64,000 nt of DNA, taken from the NCBI GenBank assembly GCA_036365515.1, contig CM070875.1, positions 5,057,001 through 5,121,000 of the forward strand, given 5' to 3'. Position numbers and translations under genes: made by a program. The notes below the pieces were generated by a model that made no database searches, was not told where the DNA came from, and saw nothing but the letters and a program-made list of their open reading frames with translations. Source of the DNA: Torymus aiolomorphi. Lineage: Eukaryota; Arthropoda; Insecta; Hymenoptera; Torymidae. Positions 26,657 to 39,300 of the stretch are shown in pieces (the first letter of the stretch is position 1; every line of letters begins with the position of its first letter).

Positions 26657-29600
26657 ATGCCAAGCGACTCGAGCGTCCGTGACAAGACCCCGAAAACATT
26701 GCGAAGGCCTCAAGCCATTTCGTCGATGAAGAGCCACATTCCGAAACACGGCAAAGCAGCCGATTCCGCTCGCTCTCCGGTACGTATAATAGATACACAC
26801 ATCCGTGCACCTTCCCCCGGAATACCTGCACACTACATCATATCCATATGATTCGCATATAGGAGACGGGGAGTAAAGATGACGAGCACCAACCGAGCGT
26901 CCGGCCGCACTCCAAGAGCCAGGAGAAGCCACCCCACACGGGCGGCAGCAGCAGCACGGGCGCGAGCTTGCGAGGCAAGCAATCGGCGACGTCGGGAATC
27001 GGCAACGGCCTGGCTCCAAATAACAGGCGGATACTAGAAAATCAGTTCAGCACCAAGAAGAAGCGCTACGTGACGTTCAAGCGTGACATCGAGGGCAAAC
27101 AGGTTAGCCGTGCGTAAGAGCTCGTACGTGTGCGTAGGTTAAAAGACAATGAAAGCCGATCGTCGTCGCCCTGTATAAGTATACAGCCGTGTGAGAAAGT
27201 GGTTCATTATGCTAGAAATCGTCGGAGTCGATGTACGAGGAGCTGTTCCAGCTGCGCGAGAAGATCTTGGCGCTGGGTGGCAAGGATCCGGGCAAGCTGG
27301 AGGATTTGCTCCCGGTGCCGTCGGCCCCGAGTCGCGGCGGTCAGGCTTGCGACGTCGGAGCGGGCGAGCAGCCGGACAGCAAGGACCTGCCCAGGAAGCT
27401 CGAGGCCAGCCTGGAGGCGATAGCAGAGGCCACGCGTGTCTTCTGTCGCGAGGCCTTCGACAAGCAGCTCTGCTACCTCGAGTCCTCGCAGGATGATCCG
27501 TCCAAGTTAGCCGAGCCCCGCGTATCCCTACTGAAAAAGCACACATGCGAGCCATGTGAGTCCCACAAGTGTCCAATATGGGTCCCATATGACAAAATTA
27601 TGGCATAATTTTTAAATAAACTTATTGTTTATTGATGATTTATTAAAAAAATATAACACTGAGGGAAGCTTTTTGATTTTCATTTAGAAAAAAGTAATTT
27701 TCACTATTATCATAATAAATATATTGTTTGAAGACAAAACCTCGACGAAAAATTTCAATTTGCCTTCCTTTTTCGCCTGCAATATTTTTTAAATAATTTA
27801 TTAATAAACAATAAGTTTATTTAAAAATTATGCCATAATTTAGTCATATGGGACCCATATAGGGCCCATGTGGGAACCATGTGCAATTTCTCACATGGCT
27901 CCCATGTGGGCTTTTTCAGTAGGGATACCTCGCCAGTCGAATGTATAATAAACACTTCACTCGGTCCGTCTGCTCGTGTGTGTTTTTCAGCTCTCCGGAG
28001 GAGTCGACGCAGAAGCTGGAGAGCTGCAGGATGGAGCTGGCCGAGTTCGAGAGCCAGCTGGAAGCCAGGCGACAGGAACACCTGCGACACATAACAGAAC
28101 TGGCGCAGCGAGCTGATTCGCTGTGGCGCGAGTGCCGAGTGCATCGGCAGGAACGGCATGAGGCCCAGTCCGAGGGAGACTCGGCTGGTTAGTGTAGTCG
28201 TTTCAGGGGTGCATCCCCTGTTGAAAAAAATCATATGACAATCACTTGATCAGCATCCCCAAAATCACGCCAAAAAGTCAAATGATTTTCATATGATTGC
28301 CATATGACTCTTATATTCCCAATTTGTTAAATATTTATTCAAATAATTATTATTAATTATTATTATTATTCATTTACTTGAATCTATGATTAACTAATGT
28401 ATGTTGATATAATGTAAATGGTGGCAAAGAAGTTTTCTGCCCTCCGGCCGGAAAGCGCCAACTTCCTGGCCGCTGCGCGAAACGAAGTTGCCGCTTTCCG
28501 GCGCCGTCGAGCAGAAAAATAGTATACACACCTTGGCCAATAAAAAAGAAAGCCTCAGATCACATGTTTGTCAACCTCGGCTTCGCCTCGGCCGACAATT
28601 ACATGTGATCTGAGACATTTCTTATTTTACTGGCCTAGGTATGTAATATACTATTTGCATTAGTTGTCATAAGTTAGAAATGAAAAATTAAATATAAAAA
28701 ATTTAAGATTAACAATAATAAATGATAATAATAATTAATAATAAATGAAATATTAACATTATTTTCAGGTAGACATCAGCGGATAACCACCTAAAAATCA
28801 GGTGACGTTTTGGGCTGACTTTCACCTGATTATCAGCTAATAATCAGCTGATAATCAGCTGAGTTTTTTCAGTAGGGGCATCGTCACGTTCATCCTCTGC
28901 AGTTCCCTTTCTATCTGTTGGATCTACAGTAGAGATTTTTATAAATCATTTCCACTGATTTTATTTCCCTTATAATTGTATTGACTAATTTTACAAAATT
29001 ATTTGAATAAATATTTAACAAATTGGGAACACGAGAGTCACACGAGACTCATGACAATCATATGAAAAATCATATAAAAATCATATGAAAATCATTTGAC
29101 TTTTGGCGTGATTTCAGGGATGATGATCAAGTGATTGTCATGTGATGTTTTTGAACAGGGTCCAAATGGCTCAACTGTCTTTCATTCTCCATTTTTTTTA
29201 TTTTGTTTTTAGCGACGCCGGCTCAAAACAACAGGGCGGAAGAACTTGCCAAGGAGCTTCGTGGTGAGAAGGATAAATTGATGAAGGCTAGAACGAAGCT
29301 GCGATTGCAGGAGAACGCGCTCGCTGGCGCCCAGGAGAACATCAAACAGCTGGAGACACAGCTCAAACAGAAGGAGGCGACTCTCGAGCTGAAGCTAAAG
29401 GAGCTGGCGAAATATCAGAAGAGCCACGATTCTGTACTTGGCAAGTTGGAGAAGGAAAAGGATGGCGTTGAGAGCAGGTTACATATACGCGAGAATGCCT
29501 CACATATACATATTCTTCAAAAACGTATATATGGTAGACTTTGTTATTTCATTTCAGAGCTGCCAAGCTACAGGAAGAATTGGATTTTAAGGAAAATGAA

Positions 29601-31855
29601 AACGAAAGCCTCGTGAGCGAACATAAAAAGCAAGTGGAAGATTTGGAGAACAAATTGAACGACGAGAGAAAGTCGAGGTATGATGAGAACAATTACGAGA
29701 TTTAGTATAAATGTTGCATCGTGTGTTCGTTAACTCGATTTGTTGTGCGAATTTGTAGACAAGAGCTCGAGTCTCAATTCGAAGAATTTAAATTGCGGAA
29801 CGCGAAATTGGAAGAGAAGTGCAAAGAGTTACTTGAAATGCAAGAGAAAGGGAAAAAAGTTATTTCAGGTATAAACATATCTGATTATAAGAATAAAATT
29901 AGCCAGTATATAACGAGCTACATTCTTTATATTCTCTTTTCAAGACGAGCATCCTACAGAGTATGAAATCCAACTGTTCAACGATCTTAAAGAGGCGCAA
30001 GAAATTTTAGCCGAGAAAGAAGAGATAATAGAGAAACTGCAAGTTGAAAGGGAAGACATTATAGCAGCAGCAAACGAGGCGGTAAATGATCGATTGGTAT
30101 TTTAGATAAGTAAGAATATAAGATACAAAATAAATAAAATGACGTGTGAATAATTTTTAGGGACAAGAAAATGATTGTTCCAAGGAAAAATTGACAGGGG
30201 AATTGTTGAAAAAGTCGAGTGAAGTCGAAACATTGAAACGACAAGTGACGCAGCTCCAAAAGAATTACAAAAGAGCGTAAGTCATCGCAGTCCGTACGAT
30301 TACAATTATTCTTGGTAGCAGAGTAATAAATAAAAAAGCGTGCAATTTCAGGCATGATAAAGCCGAGCACTTGGAACATAAGCTGTCGGATATGAATAAG
30401 CTACAGACCCAAATGCAAGACGGCAGCAGAGCAGCCTACGGAGCTCAGATGATGCAGATGCAGCAACAGTTGATAGATTTGCGCAGCACTCTCGACGAGA
30501 AGACCAAGCATAATACCGATCTCGAGAAGATGTGCACACAGTTGCATCTCAAGCTCGATCATTACAAGAGGCACATACGCACTCTCGACGAGGGCCTCAA
30601 AGTCAGAAGAGAGGTGCAGCAGCTCCTCCAAAACAAGGACATCGATCCGCATTACCAATGTCCGGACCAGGTCACTACGACTAGGCCTATTTTATTTCAC
30701 CTGCTTCTTCTTCTTCTTCTTTCTTTTTTTATTTATTTAGAGTATGTAATATAAGTAAATAATTGTATCTCTTTTTACAGGATAAGTATCACTCTGTCGA
30801 TTCTGAAGACTATCAGCAGCTTTATTCAACACTGGAGAACAAGGAGTTGCAGATAATGAAGCTGGAAAAGCTCGTCAAACAGATGGAAAAACAAGAGGAG
30901 TATTCACAAGCGCAGCGCACTAGACTTGAAACTCGAATCGCTCGGCTGGAAGTCGCAGTGAAAGAAGGCCAGCAATCTCAGCGGTACGTAATTCCGAAGG
31001 TAGTCTCAGCTGTAAATTTCGAAAGCTATACATGCTCGACATACCGGGACACTTGCCCTTCGGAAAAACATCGTACTCTCTATGCTATCACCTCGAGATT
31101 CAAGCTGTTGAACGATAATTCTCTTTCCTACTCCATCTCTGACAATTTCGAAGCTCAAGAGCAATTATACATAAATGCAGCCTGCAGCTGTTTACTCCCG
31201 GCGCGTAAAATTAAACAAACTTTAAATTGTGATCGCAAAAGACGCCGGCCGAAAGAGCACGAGTACAGAGAGTTAAATTATAGAAAGCAGATTGGTATCC
31301 AAAAATACGATGACGCTAAAAGAATCAGACCAAGCTCGAAACGTACATTTCCTATCTGTAAATGGATATTAAAGCCATTTCTTCGCGAAGGTAATACTGA
31401 CATAACGGAAAAACATTGTAAAAAATATGCGGAGGTGGGCAGAGAATCTCGGAATCGACATTGTGGAATAAAATCATTGCGTACTGAAAAACCTTCACGT
31501 CACAAGTCTTCACACTTTGTTTGCTCTTTGCATCGCTACCAATCAGAAATTGCGAAAAATTAAAAAAATTAAATAATTAAAACGCTTTATAATTGCTGTA
31601 ATATGTGGGATTAATTTTACTTCAACATTTTCTGTCTACAAAAAATAAGCTTACATACTTTTTACTTGAACATGGTCTGTTAATAGGTTTGGTACTCGAA
31701 ATACCCAAAATTTTTCTGTTGCAATAAAAGTCGACGTTCCTTACACGAGTGCCTAGCCTTTTCAGTCAGACCTTGTTTGGCTTGAAAAATGCTCCTTATT
31801 CATAAATTTTCTTTCTATTTTCTGTTTTAGGAATAGAGGCTTCAGCTTCCTGTAA
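26657..31855 (+). CDS. Coiled-coil protein, 12-exon model (714 aa)
   Basis: I do not recognise the orthologue. Exons: 26657-26779, 26863-27102, 27216-27505, 27991-28187, 29213-29477, 29558-29677, 29759-29868, 29945-30081, 30161-30276, 30352-30670, 30781-30983, 31831-31855. All joins are GT-AG and in phase. The N-terminal 120 residues are basic and Ser/Thr-rich (MPSDSSVRDKTPKTLRRPQA; KKKRYVTFKRDIEG). From about residue 121 onward there are Glu/Lys/Gln/Leu-rich heptad stretches typical of long coiled coils (for example EEFKLRNAKLEEKCKELLEM and ENKELQIMKLEKLVKQMEKQ). There is no signal peptide, membrane segment or catalytic motif. A cytoskeletal, centrosomal or ciliary scaffold role is a guess from composition only. 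If the strong donor at 30984 is not used, the frame stays open to 31563 (899 aa). Transposable elements occupy introns 3 and 4. The 3' end faces YJU2. Confidence 0.85.
27525..27925. mobile_element. 401-bp TA-flanked MITE with CCCATGTG/CCATATGG words, intron 3 of the coiled-coil gene
   Basis: The ends are TCCCTACTGAAAAAGC and its exact inverted copy, flanked by TA on both sides (27523-27524, 27926-27927), as for Tc1/mariner-type insertions. The arms of about 120 bp are filled with CACATGG, CCATGTG and CCCATATG words. The left end lies 19 bp past the exon donor at 27506, so an ORF can read from the exon into the element. Confidence 0.9.
28428..28656. repeat. Two-hairpin structured repeat, copy B
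   Basis: Hairpin 1: GCCGGAAAGCGCCAACTTC pairs with GAAGTTGCCGCTTTCCGGC (about 28447-28500), with an outer TTTTCTGC/GCAGAAAA pair. Hairpin 2: AAATAGTATACACACCTTGG pairs with TGGCCTAGGTATGTAATATAC and TATTT; inside it, CTCAGATCACATG pairs with CATGTGATCTGAG around a small GC-rich hairpin. The linker and hairpin 2 ends match copy A at 9687-9858. Confidence 0.7.
28775..28877. mobile_element. Single end of a CAGCTGAT-word element
   Basis: Read inward from 28877 the end is CCCTACTGAAAAAACTC, near-identical to the ends at 27525-27925. It is followed by CAGCTGATTATCAGCTG-type words and TCACCTGATTTTTAGG. No matching left end was seen, so it is a truncated copy nested in the 28216-29160 element. Confidence 0.65.
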
Positions 31856-31915
31856 GGAACATCGTTATCGCTTGGCTTAGTATCAATGTTATTAGTTAAG
31901 TAGCAAGATAAAAAC

Positions 31916-31921
31916 AATAAA
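31916..31921 (+). terminator. Poly(A) signal AATAAA for the coiled-coil gene
   Basis: AATAAA lies 61 bp past the stop of the spliced 12-exon form. Another AATAAA at 31723-31728 lies 160 bp past the stop of the unspliced long form, so each 3' form has its own candidate signal. Confidence 0.5.
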
Positions 31922-32067
31922 AATTCATCATGCAATACTCTTTTAATAATAAAACAATGACTGATAAAATCATTGATTTTATCAACTTGTTAATTGTTTT
32001 GGTTAATCGTATATTTTTAATGGAAATGAAGAATCTGTACAAGTTTTATAGTCAAAATATAGAGAAA

Positions 32068-32073
32068 TTTATT
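32068..32073 (-). terminator. Poly(A) signal AATAAA for YJU2
   Basis: TTTATT on the plus strand gives AATAAA on the minus strand, 60 bp past the YJU2 stop. The two convergent genes thus end within about 150 bp of each other. Confidence 0.5.
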
Positions 32074-32132
32074 TGGTATGAAAATTTTATAAATAAAAAT
32101 TTATACTATACTTTCACAATAATCGTATAACT

Positions 32133-33308
32133 TTACATAAACTGATCACTTTCATCGCTACTTCCTGAATATGCACCTAATAAGGAAAGTCCACTGGATT
32201 TGTTATCAACATTATTACTTTCTGATTTTAAATTACTAGTACCACATTGCCTAGCTTTTACATCCTCTGAATTTGTGGATATGCTATTTACATTTGATGG
32301 TTTGCTTGTTGTATTATTTTCTGAATTACTTATAGTATTGTTACTAGTAATAGTGCTATTACTAGATTTACTTACAGATTTAACCTTAATACCTAGATTT
32401 TTTCTTCTGTCTGCAATACTAGTAACTGGTTTGAACAATGATTGTGAAGTTAATGTACTTGATAAGTTTGAAACCTTTTGAATTTTCATAGGCGGTTCAC
32501 TTTCACTACTATCCAATTCAACAGTTTCTTCCTCTACCACTTTACCAACTATTCTTTTCTTACTTTTAAATATCTCTTTAACAAGTTGTTCATCATACTC
32601 TTCCTGTTCCTGCTCTGTCCTCTGCCTTGCGGCAGTTGTGTCGTATTGCTCAAGCATTTGATCATAATTTATAGTTTGTTGACGTCGATTGAGGTCTTTT
32701 AATTCTTCTAGCGACTCTAAAAGTTCCAATTCTTGTTTTGATTGTTGTGTTCGCTTTTCAAGCAATTTCATGGGATTTGTTGCTTCTTCTTCCTTTTCTT
32801 CATCTTCTTCTCGTTTTGCTTGTTCTTCAGCCAATTTTAAAGCCATAAAGTTTCTTGTTGCCCCTGCCTCAATCTCATAATCAGTATTTTTAGGATCCGT
32901 TTTAAAAGAGATTTCTTGTAGGCATCTTGTACATTTAATGTAAAATCTATATATACGAATACCTAGGTAAGTGTCACCTTCTACATCTTCTTTGCGAGCA
33001 TTAAATTTTTTTCCTTTATAAATATATTCGCCACAAGTTTTACATCTCATATTGAAAGGTGCCATCAAACGAACGGTGTATTGTCGATTCCGCGCCAATT
33101 TCATACGCGGGATTTTCGACGGATCGAAATCTGGCGGATAGTATTTCTAAAATAAAATCAACATTAAATGATTAAATGAGAAAAACTATTGATATTTAAA
33201 TATAACATTTACTTTATTAAATTCATAACCTTAAAAACAGTATAAATTTCATGTTTGACTTAGTATTAATAAAATCATACTTACATTCAGTACTTTTCGT
33301 TCAGACAT
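32133..33308 (-). CDS. YJU2: Splicing factor YJU2 (CWC16/CCDC94 family), 345 aa
   Basis: Step-one factor of the spliceosome; yeast Yju2 acts at branching within the Prp19-associated complex in the nucleus. Two exons: 33308-33285 encodes MSERKVLN, and 33146-32133 encodes the rest starting [14 protein letters not shown], a hallmark of the family. The intron is GT-AG and in phase 0. Two CxxC pairs (C43/C46 in MRCKTCGE and C80/C83 in IKCTRC) form the zinc site expected for the family. The region [20 protein letters not shown] follows. The rest is an acidic and coiled middle and a low-complexity Ser/Asn-rich tail (about 240-345) with SSDESDQFM at the end. Length is close to human CCDC94 (about 323 aa). 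It converges on the coiled-coil gene. No defects seen. Confidence 0.97.
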
Positions 33309-36300
33309 TTTGTGTGCTTTTTTTCTTAAATTATTATAAAATAATTTATTATATCACAAGGACGATTTGAACGAAACAACACCTACTCCTTAGCACTTGT
33401 ACATAAGCAAACAAACCAGGAGACTCTGCATCTGAAGGGTACCCGGTGCAGTCACGCAGATAGCGAATGATCATCACGTAGCGCATTTACCCTTAGAGCA
33501 TAACTTACCTCACTGATGCCATGTGGTGGTAAAGTAGAACTAGACATAACATTTGTTTTAAAATTATGATGTTAGGTGGTGTACATTGTATGTAATATCT
33601 ATTATTTTTATATAAATAATAGGTATAAAACTTTTGAGTAATTTTATTTTAATCTGCAATAAATTTAAAAAAAATTAATTTACTACATATATTAAAAATA
33701 TAAAAAAATTTTTTTTTTAATACAAAAACTTGTGTATTATGCTCGTCGTCGTAAGATGTCGCTAACACGGTACAATATATTAAAATTTTATCAGATATTC
33801 GTATTTAATAGTTATTTGCCAATAAAACACCATACTATTATTACGCTAATTTTATCCGTACTCAGCTGTTCATATTTACTACTTATAGACTTCCCCGCTG
33901 ATTAGTTTGAGTTTTAAAAATAAGCAAGTAATAGCAAATGGACAGCACAGTACGAAACTCAGGCTGACAGGCTGAAATCACATGGTGCTGCGGAATAGAA
34001 TAGGGTAGCGGAATAAAGCTGCTATGAGTCATAAAGACGTGTCAATTAGACCTGCAATTTTTAATTCTGCAAAATTGTATCCTCTATTTTCACATGGTGG
34101 GTTACACATAGATTATATATATCACGTAAATTATCAATATCATAATAATAATGATAATTAAAAAATTTGTTGAAGGCAAAAAAAAATATTTTTTATAAAA
34201 GATTTTCATTAGAGCGAAGAAAAAGGGATAACTTCCAATTTTGTAAAGATTATTGTAATTATAATTTATGCTTTGATGACGCATTTTCGATTCTTACACC
34301 GTACCATGAGGATAGACGATGTTTTTTACGGAGTATGCCGCGCATGAGTCATTCCGGTTTCAAGCTTCTTATTATACGACAAAAGTGTAATATTCAATTT
34401 AACAACTCGTACAAGAAGTTAATAATGCTGAATTAAACTGTTTATAACTGATTTTAATCATACATTTATTACTATTTTCTTTTTTAAAGTTTAACTTATT
34501 GCGGTGGGACTTCCGGACACAGCTTTTATAATTCCACACCATCTCTACGCGATTTCAGTTTCACATCACCGTAGTTATGCTGCCGTCTGATCTTATAAAA
34601 ACTTTTATAATGTATTGTCGAATTGAAGTTCAAAATACTGTTAAATGTGGCTAATTTTCATACTTCGTTTTTATCAAGTAAAAGACTTTTTATTATTATA
34701 TTATTTGTTATAACAACAATACACTAATTTTTGTTTCTCATTAAAATTTAGAACATGAGAATTCAGGACTGAAATATTAATTAAATAGATGATACTGAAT
34801 ACCGATACTTTAATAAAATCTGTGTAACTCTAAAATTGGGAATGAAAAACCAATTGTTAGCTATTATTACATCGTGAAAACTTCTTTGGAATATAGTAAC
34901 AATTGAAAAAACGGAAATAAGGATATGCCCATTTAACAAAGAAAGCAATTACTCTAATCAATTTTTAAAAAGCAATAAACCAAATAGTCAGGAAAGAAGA
35001 AAAACGGGCGATACACTTATATGTCAGTAGTACCAGAATACGTATAGATAGGTAAATACGAATAATATGAGAAAGGGAAAAAGAACGGTCGTGCCACATT
35101 TAGAACGCGGGGAGTTTCTCATTAAAACTGCTTTATTTACGGCACTCTCGATTTTTTCCTACGCACAATATCCCACATACAGTATGCATTTGAGTGTTTT
35201 TTATATTAGAAGAACAATTTTTAAAACGAATTCTTTTATTTTACTCGTACAGACTGTTTATTTACAATAGCGGAAAAATAATTATTTGTATAAAAGTTTT
35301 CAAAGAATTCTTCAGCGTCCGTTTCCACCACTTCGCTCCTAAACCGCAATTGCTGGCGTAAGCTACACAGTGCGCATGATCATTTTGCCGAAAAAGGGTA
35401 TTACAGCACCATAAACCGCAAGCCGGCCAAATATGGTTAAAATAACAAAATGTTTTTAAACTTTCGTTACAAAAGAATAAAACAGACGGCCTTTCAAGAA
35501 ACGTTTTCCTCCTTTTATTCACCTCCACATCCTGCGAATTATATTTTGTAGAAGACAGCTAAGGGCGAGGAAAAAGAGAAATGACGGAAGACGAATGCAA
35601 TAAAACGTACACGTCTCTCCCCCCTCTCTTCCACCGTAACAGTCATCGCGCAGGGCTGCGAGCTTATAAGAAGAGAATTTCGGGAGAGAGGCGAGGGACA
35701 GTGGATGGTAAGTGCATGGTGGTGGGGGGGCGGCGAGTGGGGAGGGAGAGCGCAGCTAGTGCGTGCAGAGCAGCCTATACAGTAATACAGCATTTACCTT
35801 ACCTACCTACACGCGCGCGCCTACTTGTATAACTCGTGAGTCGCGCGCTACTCGCGAGCTGCTGCGGGACTGTGTGTTATAATATAAACGCGAGCGACAA
35901 ACGCACGATGGAGCAGCGCCCGTTGCGCGCCTCTTTCACCCCGTAAGCCAGTATACGTATAGTCGCGCTCGCACATTTTAATATTCACCAAACGTATATA
36001 CATTTCATTTATCCTCCGCTGTCTCCTGCGTATATATCCTTCGTTCGCTGTGGATTTCCGTAAATTTAATTGGCTTCCGCCTCGAACGTCGCATTTGTAC
36101 GCACCACCATAGTGCACGTGTTCTGTGTAAGTGCGTGTGTGTGTATATATGTGTATTTATTTATATACACCCATACCCGCAGGCCCCCGGAGAAAGTCAA
36201 GCTGAAATTGTTGCATTCATTTTTTCACCAATCAACGTGAAGCTTCGCTCTAGCAATTAGCTCCTGCTGGTGAGAGTCTGCCTATATTGTTCTTTATTTA

Positions 36301-39300
36301 CGCATATGTAACAGCGGTAATTTCTCTTTTATATTATTTTATTTTATTTTATTATATACATATAACTGTGTTCCTACATGTTACTTGAAATAATCTATTT
36401 TAAATGCGAGCGTTGGGTGAACTAAATTTAAATATGCGCATATCGACGTAGGCAAAGATAAATGAAATCGGCAAAAATAATAAAAAAAAAAGCAGCAGAA
36501 TTCAGAGTGGCGTTCGTGACGCAGATGTCGGCATCGGCAAGCCTATATATATATATACGCGAGTCGGTATATACAGTTGATCAAGTTGTGAGCGCGTTGC
36601 CGCCGCGCGGGAATTGGTTTTGCCGAGGTGTGCAGAGTACAACGCTGGTGTATTTATAATTATCTCGTAGAGCTGCCGCCTCGCCGACTGTCGAGTTCGA
36701 TGGCATGAAAGCGAAGGAGCAGCTAACAGGAAGATAGAGAAAAAGAAAAGGAAAGAGCGCGCGAGCTGTTTGGCTTCGTGCGTAATTGTGCCTTGAAGCG
36801 AATCGTCTACTGTATATAGTCGTTAGATCGGTGGCGAAAGAAGCGTGCGATCCCGCACGCGAATCACGAAGAGCCGTCGACGCCGCGTCTTGAATACCTA
36901 TAATTATAATACCCACCATCCATAAGCTCTCCTCTCATTTCGTTTTCGACTAACCGCCGAGTCATTTACATATTTATCCGCCACCTCCTTCGTGTACGCA
37001 CAATATCCTCCCGCGTACATACGATTCGCTTTTTACTTTTTGTTACCGCTATACTTACTCTTCACACGTTATGATAAAAAACCCAACGCGGTATAACGGC
37101 GTGTGTTGGCAACAAGTAAATTTGATAGTAACTATATATGGATCTGATTTATTATTTATTATATGATATATACTTGCGTCTTATGGATCGTCGTAAACAA
37201 AAATAAATGTTGTAGATGTAAAACCATGACTTCATTACTTACCCCACCGCGATGATATTATACTTAATCCACACCTATCTGAAAAAATTTTCTAAGAAGT
37301 CTATGAAGCGCCACACGCAGGCAAAAAGAAAAAGTTACAGGAACAGGAACAATAACAAAATTATATGAATTATTATATCTATACGGAAAAATCTGTACAC
37401 GGAAAAAATATATAACTTATTCTACTATTAAGGCAGAGTTCATTCGAGTTGAAATGGAAGATTCATTTTACGTAAAAAGTAACAACGAGTTTCTAACATT
37501 GTCATTAAATAATTTAGTATGGCATATTTTTAAAGTAGTTTGAAGTAGGTGTAATATTCATATACATTTTTTCAACACATAATTCAATTTTGTTAAGTAT
37601 ACAGTCAGTTCTGTTCTGAAAAAGGAGAATCTCTGTTGTTACAGCAACGTAAAGAAAGGAAAGGAAAGTCCTTTTTAAAAAGGAGATTCCCCTTGTCTTC
37701 AATGGAATTTTAGCTTTTGAAACGTAGCGAAAACTGTGAATTTTGAATATAATATTATTTGCACTAGTTACATATAAAGTTAAATTTATTTATTTTTTAA
37801 TATAATTTCAGCTTTTTTATAAACTGATGCAAAATTGTATAGTACACGAAGAATAAGCGCTTATTCTTTGCATTTATTCCTGTTTTTGTAATTTTCTTGT
37901 AACTTTTTCTTTTTGCAGCTAATCAAAACAGCATATTACATATATAGCAGGCCGTGTTATTTTTATCGCTGTTCCTTTTTGCGTGCAACGGCCTTAAGAA
38001 AGACGTTGTGGGTAATAGATAAGGAAGGTGTTAAAAATGCTAAAACTAAAAAAAATGTAAATTTTTTTTTACTTATTAGACCAAGGTCTTACATAAGACG
38101 TTGCAAAAACAGGACTTCCATTGCCGGTGAACGCCGAGAGTCGAGTGTGCTGGCGGACCCGTCCGTCGTCCGGCTTGCTAAGTAGTCGCGCACCGCTCTC
38201 CTCCTACTCCTTGTCATTATAAGGCAGCGCGACAAGAATTTCGGAGCATTATCGCGTCGTATTTCCGGGCAAAAAGGTTTTTTTTATAGAACGGAGCCTT
38301 GTTGCTTTGACCGTTGTCTCCTTTGCAGCGAATTGTCTCAGGGGACGAGCTGATCCCTTGAATGTCGAGATATCAGTTCCGGAAAAATCTATAATTTTCC
38401 GAGCGTATGGCAAACACGTATAGTACTAAGGATACACGAGAGGCCCCTTTGTTTTCCAAAATTCTCCTCGCACCTGCCTTTTACAAATTTTCCGGAGTCC
38501 ATATATTATGTGTTTTTCCATCGATCTTTATCGAAGCGCGTGATGTTGATAACATCAATAGACGCTCGCGCCGCTCGTTCTTCAAGGGGGAGCCATTACA
38601 AGTACCCACATCGTATTTTTCGTTATTGTAATTAAATTTTAAGTTTTTCCTAACGATTTTAACTTAATTTTATTCAGAATAAGACAGAGAACTGTGGATG
38701 ACTGAGATAACTAACAAAAATGCATTATGAACAAGAATAAGAGTGACATGAGATGCACGCACGAAATTGCAAAACCATACACTTAGTCGACTCGGATTTC
38801 TGCCTCCTCTACTTTTGTACGTGTAAAACCATAGTAATAAAAGAAGAGCATACTTAGGCTACATTCTTTTAGCTTTATATTGTAACGTAGAAAGCAAAAC
38901 CTGTTTTTCGAGCTCTTCTTTGTCACCAACATTCACCATTCTTAAGTATCATGTTCATTTTTTTTTTCTTCTAATAATTATTGTTATCAGGAAGATAATA
39001 ATTGCTACGGCGTGAAATCTGTTCTCTTTGTTCTGATTGGTGGAGACATTTAAAATGGGTGCTCTTAAGTTTGAACGGGTTTCAAGTTCCAGATTTAAGG
39101 TGGCTCCAGTGACTTAGTCTAAAACTATAGATTGACGTTCAGCTTTGAGAAAATATGATTCAGATCTTTAACTTTTGATTACTGTAAAGAAAAAGAGGGC
39201 TTAACACCTAAGTTAGCGCGAGAACTGCAATGCAAAGTGTCTATTTTTAACATTGAAGTTATGCGATTTTTTTGGAAAATAAACTTTAAATTGCTTATTC

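Larger units (their letters stand above)
28216..29160. mobile_element. 945-bp MITE with ATCATATGA words, intron 4 of the coiled-coil gene, with nested insertions
   Basis: The ends are CCCTGTTGAAAAAAATC (left) and CCCTGTTCAAAAACATC (right, read inward). The arms of about 150-170 bp carry ATCATATGA and TCATTTGACTTTT-type words and extend to AACAAATTGGGAA-type sequence on both sides. Between them sit a two-hairpin repeat (28428-28656) and the end of another element (to 28877). No matching target duplication was found. Confidence 0.85.

Noticed and set aside
26373..27019. Minus-strand frames of 128 and 152 codons
   Set aside because: They are antisense to the spliced exons of the coiled-coil gene and the CpG-rich region upstream of it.
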